A DNA stretch of 15,904 bases from an uncultured Clostridia bacterium. Lineage in GTDB: Bacteria; Bacillota; Clostridia; TANB77; CAG-508. The DNA is taken from assembly GCA_948528155.1 (NCBI GenBank), contig CAOSZT010000034.1, positions 1-15,904 on the forward strand, written 5' to 3'. Under the pieces are notes generated by a model, which ran no database searches, had not been told where the DNA came from, and saw only the letters and a list, made by a program, of their open reading frames with translations. How positions within the stretch are numbered: the first letter of the stretch is position 1; each line of letters begins with the position of its first letter. Positions 13,225 to 15,904 of the stretch are shown here, piece after piece. The position numbers and the translations under genes are program-made.

Positions 13225-14730
13225 ATGGAAAAAATAATAAAAATTATATCAACAGTATTAATTCTAACAATTTTAATAAACATAATAATATCAATTATAA
13301 CAAAAAACCATACATATGCGGTAACACAAAGTATAAGTACAAATATAGAAGCATTAGATAACTCAAAATATCCAGGAATAAAAGATAAAATAAAACAACT
13401 ACAAAGCAAATATCCAAATTGGAAATTTAAAATTTTATATACAGGATTAGACTGGAATACTGTTATAGCAAATGAATTTACAGGACATGGAACATCACCA
13501 AAAAATCTAATACAAAAAACATCAAACTATCAAGGAGCATGGATTTGTCCGATATGTGGAGACACAAAATATGATAATGGAAGTTGGAGATGTGCTTCAG
13601 AACAAGCCATAAAATATATGATGGATCCAAGAAACTCATTAAATGAATCTGATATTTTCCAATTTGAAGAACTAACAAATGCTGGTTGTGATACAAATAT
13701 TTTAAAATCAATGACAAAAGGGACTTTTCTTTCAGGACATGAACAAGGAATTATAAATGCAGCAAATTCAAATAATGTAAACCCATATTATATAGCAGCA
13801 AGATTAATTCAAGAACAAGGAGTAAATGGAACAGTATTAACATCAGGTAGTGGATATAATGGGCAATATGCTGGATATTATAATGCTTTCAATATAGCAG
13901 CTTCAGGAAATACAACAGAAGAAATTTTAATAAATGCACTTAAATATGCAGAAAAAAAAAGATGGACAAGCCTAGAAGCTTCAATTGATGGTGGAATTAG
14001 CTTTTTAGCTAAACAATATATACAAAAAGGACAAAATACTTTATATTTACAAAAATTTGATGTAGAAGCAACAAATGGATTATATTCAAATCAATATATG
14101 CAAAATCTACTTGCAGCACAAAATGAAGGAACAACATTAAGAAACACATATATAAACATGAATTCAATGACATCTTCACATACATTTATAATACCAGTTT
14201 ATGAAAATACTCCACAAAATGTATGTAGTAGACCAGATTCAAATGGAAATAGTACAACACAAACAGATTTAGTAAAAGTTAATGTTGATAGTTCAATTAG
14301 AATAAGAAATACTCCAAATGGTAGTACTACTGTTGGATGGTTATACAAAAATGAAATTGTAACTAGATTAGAAAAAGCAACATCAAAAGTAAATGGAACT
14401 TATTGGGATAAAGTAAAAAAATCAGATGGAACAATTGGATATACTGCAAGAGAAACATATGAAAATGAAGCCAATTATAAATTATATTTAGTACCAATAA
14501 ATGAAGATAATCCAAATAATACAGGAAATAACAATACTTCTAACATAAAAAAGGGAGATGTAAATAGAGATGGAAAAATAACATCAAGTGATTATGTACT
14601 AATAAAAAATCATATTATGGGAATTAAGTTATTAGATGAAACTTCTAAAATTTATGCTGATTATAATGGAGATGGAAAAATAACATCAAGTGATTATGTA
14701 TTAATTAAAAATTATATTATGAATAACTAA
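13225..14730 (+). CDS. Secreted glucosaminidase with SH3 and dockerin domains
   Basis: The enzyme would cut the N-acetylglucosamine linkage of peptidoglycan glycan chains (endo-beta-N-acetylglucosaminidase, GH73-like). Residues 5-26 are a hydrophobic signal peptide, probably cleaved after TYA (about 32). Next comes a helical entry domain (45-160) with the clostridial signature YMMDPRNSLNESDIFQFEEL and an unusual CPICG...C insert (108-123). The catalytic domain (165-290) contains AARLIQEQG with the likely catalytic E197, and SGYNGQYAGYYNAFNI. A bacterial SH3 domain lies at about 349-410, then an Asn-rich linker, then a complete type I dockerin (444-501) with two calcium loops, GDVNRDGKITSSDYV and YNGDGKITSSDYV. 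SD GGAGGA lies eight bases before ATG. The dockerin implies attachment to a cohesin-bearing protein, which is unusual for a wall hydrolase. The next gene encodes another secreted protein. Confidence 0.93.
   Translation: MEKIIKIISTVLILTILINIIISIITKNHTYAVTQSISTNIEALDNSKYPGIKDKIKQLQSKYPNWKFKILYTGLDWNTVIANEFTGHGTSPKNLIQKTSNYQGAWICPICGDTKYDNGSWRCASEQAIKYMMDPRNSLNESDIFQFEELTNAGCDTNILKSMTKGTFLSGHEQGIINAANSNNVNPYYIAARLIQEQGVNGTVLTSGSGYNGQYAGYYNAFNIAASGNTTEEILINALKYAEKKRWTSLEASIDGGISFLAKQYIQKGQNTLYLQKFDVEATNGLYSNQYMQNLLAAQNEGTTLRNTYINMNSMTSSHTFIIPVYENTPQNVCSRPDSNGNSTTQTDLVKVNVDSSIRIRNTPNGSTTVGWLYKNEIVTRLEKATSKVNGTYWDKVKKSDGTIGYTARETYENEANYKLYLVPINEDNPNNTGNNNTSNIKKGDVNRDGKITSSDYVLIKNHIMGIKLLDETSKIYADYNGDGKITSSDYVLIKNYIMNN
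14567..14700 (+). repeat. 32-bp perfect direct repeat encoding the dockerin calcium loops
   Basis: Bases 14567-14598 and 14669-14700 are identical over 32 positions and 102 bases (34 codons) apart. Each encodes GDGKITSSDYV or RDGKITSSDYV. The following codons encode similar residues but differ at third positions. Confidence 0.85.
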
Positions 14731-14751
14731 CAAATAATAAAAAAACAAATG

Positions 14752-14767
14752 CCTATATGGTTATAGG
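14752..14767 (+). terminator. Small hairpin between the two surface-protein genes
   Basis: CCTATA (14752-14757) pairs with TATAGG (14762-14767) around TGGT. No T-run follows, so it is a poor terminator; it could modulate or process a shared transcript. Confidence 0.25.
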
Positions 14768-14813
14768 TACCAATTTATAAAACCTAAATATATTGTTTAA
14801 GGAATGAGAAAAA

Positions 14814-15904
14814 ATGAATAGAGTAAAGAAAAGTTTAATTTTATTATTAGCTATGATTTTAATTATATCCATATTTATACCAAAATCAATAGCAGCAAGT
14901 TTAAGTATTTCTTTATCAAAACCTATTGCAAATGTAGGGGATACAGTAAATGTTACAATTAATGGAAGTGGAATTGCTGGAAAAATTTCATTAAGTGTAA
15001 CAGGAAATGCAACAATAAGCCAAAATAGTGTATGGGTAGACAATTCATCAGCAACAGTTAATGTTAAAATAAATGGAACTGGAAATGTAACAGTTACAGC
15101 TACACCTGTTGATGTATCAGATTCTATAACAGCACAACCATTTTCAACACCAGCAACTGGAACAATCACAGTTAATAATAATTCAGGAAATGGACAACAA
15201 ACACCAAATACACAAAAACCACAGACAAAATCAAATGTAGCAACACTTTCAAATTTAGGAATAAGACCAAATGATTTTAAAGGATTTAAATCAAGTCAGA
15301 CCTCATATAGTGTAGAAGTACCAAACAATGTAGAAACAATTGAGATATATGCAAGTAAAGGACAAAGTGGACAAACAATTTCTGGAATAGGCAAAAAGAA
15401 TTTAAAAGAAGGGACAAATAACTTTAATGTAGTAGTTACAGCAGAAGATGGAAAAACTCAAAAAACATATACATTAAAAATAACTAGAAAACAAGAAAGT
15501 GAAAAGCCAGAAGAAGAAACACCTGAGGAAAAACCAGAACAACAACCAGAAGAAAACCCAGAAGAAGAAACACCACAAAAAATATTAGGATTAACTGAAT
15601 TAAAAATTGAAGGAATAGAGCTTACCCCTAAATTTAGAACAGATATATATGAATATAAAATTGAAATTAATGAAGATATTGAAAAATTAGATATATCAGC
15701 ATTAGCAGAAAATACAAATTATAATATTGAAATTACAGGAAATGACAATTTACAAGAAGGCGAAAATGTTATTACAATTATAGTAAAAGATGAAAAAACA
15801 GAAGATATAATAACATATCAAATAATTGTAAATAAAGTTATAAGCACAAATAATAGTAACAAAAATAATTTTAAAGAATTTATATTAAATAATAAAATTA
15901 TTAT
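14814..15904 (+). CDS. Secreted protein with Ig-like and cadherin-like beta-sandwich domains (partial)
   Basis: The open frame starts at ATG 14814, after an SD-like AAGGA (14799-14803), and runs off the window after 363 codons. The signal peptide (residues 1-28, MNRVKKSLILLLAMILIISI, then FIPKSIAA) is clear. A first Ig-like domain follows (about 29-121, beginning SLSISLSKPIANVGDTVNVT), then an Asn/Gln/Pro linker. Two cadherin-like beta-sandwich domains (Cadherin_like type) come next: one at about 142-225 (LGIRPNDFKGFKSSQTSYSV, later GTNNFNVVVTAEDGKTQ), the other at about 259-345 (LTELKIEGIELTPKFRTDIY, later GENVITIIVKDEKTED). They are separated by a Pro/Glu-rich spacer that looks wall-spanning. 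A C-terminal membrane anchor would be expected beyond the window. It lies 83 bases after the glucosaminidase gene with no promoter seen between, so they are probably co-transcribed. Structural or adhesive role; no catalytic motif. Confidence 0.87.
   Translation, partial: MNRVKKSLILLLAMILIISIFIPKSIAASLSISLSKPIANVGDTVNVTINGSGIAGKISLSVTGNATISQNSVWVDNSSATVNVKINGTGNVTVTATPVDVSDSITAQPFSTPATGTITVNNNSGNGQQTPNTQKPQTKSNVATLSNLGIRPNDFKGFKSSQTSYSVEVPNNVETIEIYASKGQSGQTISGIGKKNLKEGTNNFNVVVTAEDGKTQKTYTLKITRKQESEKPEEETPEEKPEQQPEENPEEETPQKILGLTELKIEGIELTPKFRTDIYEYKIEINEDIEKLDISALAENTNYNIEITGNDNLQEGENVITIIVKDEKTEDIITYQIIVNKVISTNNSNKNNFKEFILNNKII

Noticed and set aside
14731..14813. Separate promoter for the cadherin-like gene
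   Set aside because: No -35/-10 pair with acceptable spacing; co-transcription with the glucosaminidase gene is simpler.
14753..15169. Minus-strand open frame of 138 codons opposite the cadherin-like gene
   Set aside because: The plus-strand frame has a signal peptide and recognisable domains; the minus frame has no SD and a composition typical of an antisense shadow.

Overview
The window comes from a very AT-rich, low-GC Gram-positive bacterium, most likely a gut-type member of the Clostridia. The pointers are strong AGGAGG ribosome binding sites, consensus sigma-A promoters, A/T-ending codons, an RF2 gene with the programmed UGA frameshift, a tRNA gene that encodes its own CCA, and secreted proteins with dockerin and cadherin-like domains. 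The assignment rests on these features alone; no search was possible.

Layout. (1) 1-3400: an accessory and visibly decayed region on the + strand. After the tail of an unknown gene comes a promoter and a run of three genes. The first is a strikingly reduced PolC-type DNA polymerase core, cut down and with one catalytic aspartate changed. The other two are unrecognised. All three have broken frames; the third is broken at an A7 run and at a TA repeat. (2) 3400-9900: a conserved block on the + strand. It holds an unusual leader with two small ORFs and a hairpin, then prfB (RF2), metG, a membrane-anchored polysaccharide deacetylase, and a 773-residue coiled-coil protein of unknown function. (3) 9900-10310: a long palindromic element followed by a tRNA-Leu(CAA) gene with its own promoter. 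(4) 10310-13100: the wreck of an integrative element beside the tRNA. It holds a minus-strand tyrosine recombinase pseudogene, a Phd/YefM-RelE/ParE toxin-antitoxin operon with a palindromic operator, an ASCH-domain gene with a premature stop, an odd hydrophobic ORF, two tiny minus-strand genes, and a divergently transcribed XRE repressor with a 15-bp palindromic operator. (5) 13100-15904: cell-surface genes on the + strand. A strong promoter drives a secreted glucosaminidase with SH3 and dockerin domains, followed by a secreted protein with Ig-like and cadherin-like domains that runs off the window.

How it fits together: the prfB-metG block is translation machinery followed by a cell-wall modifier. 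Regions 1 and 4 look like remains of mobile or accessory DNA on either side of it. The last two genes and the deacetylase act on, or sit at, the cell wall. The best candidates for something undescribed are the mini-PolC gene cluster, the leader upstream of prfB, and the dockerin glucosaminidase/cadherin-like pair.
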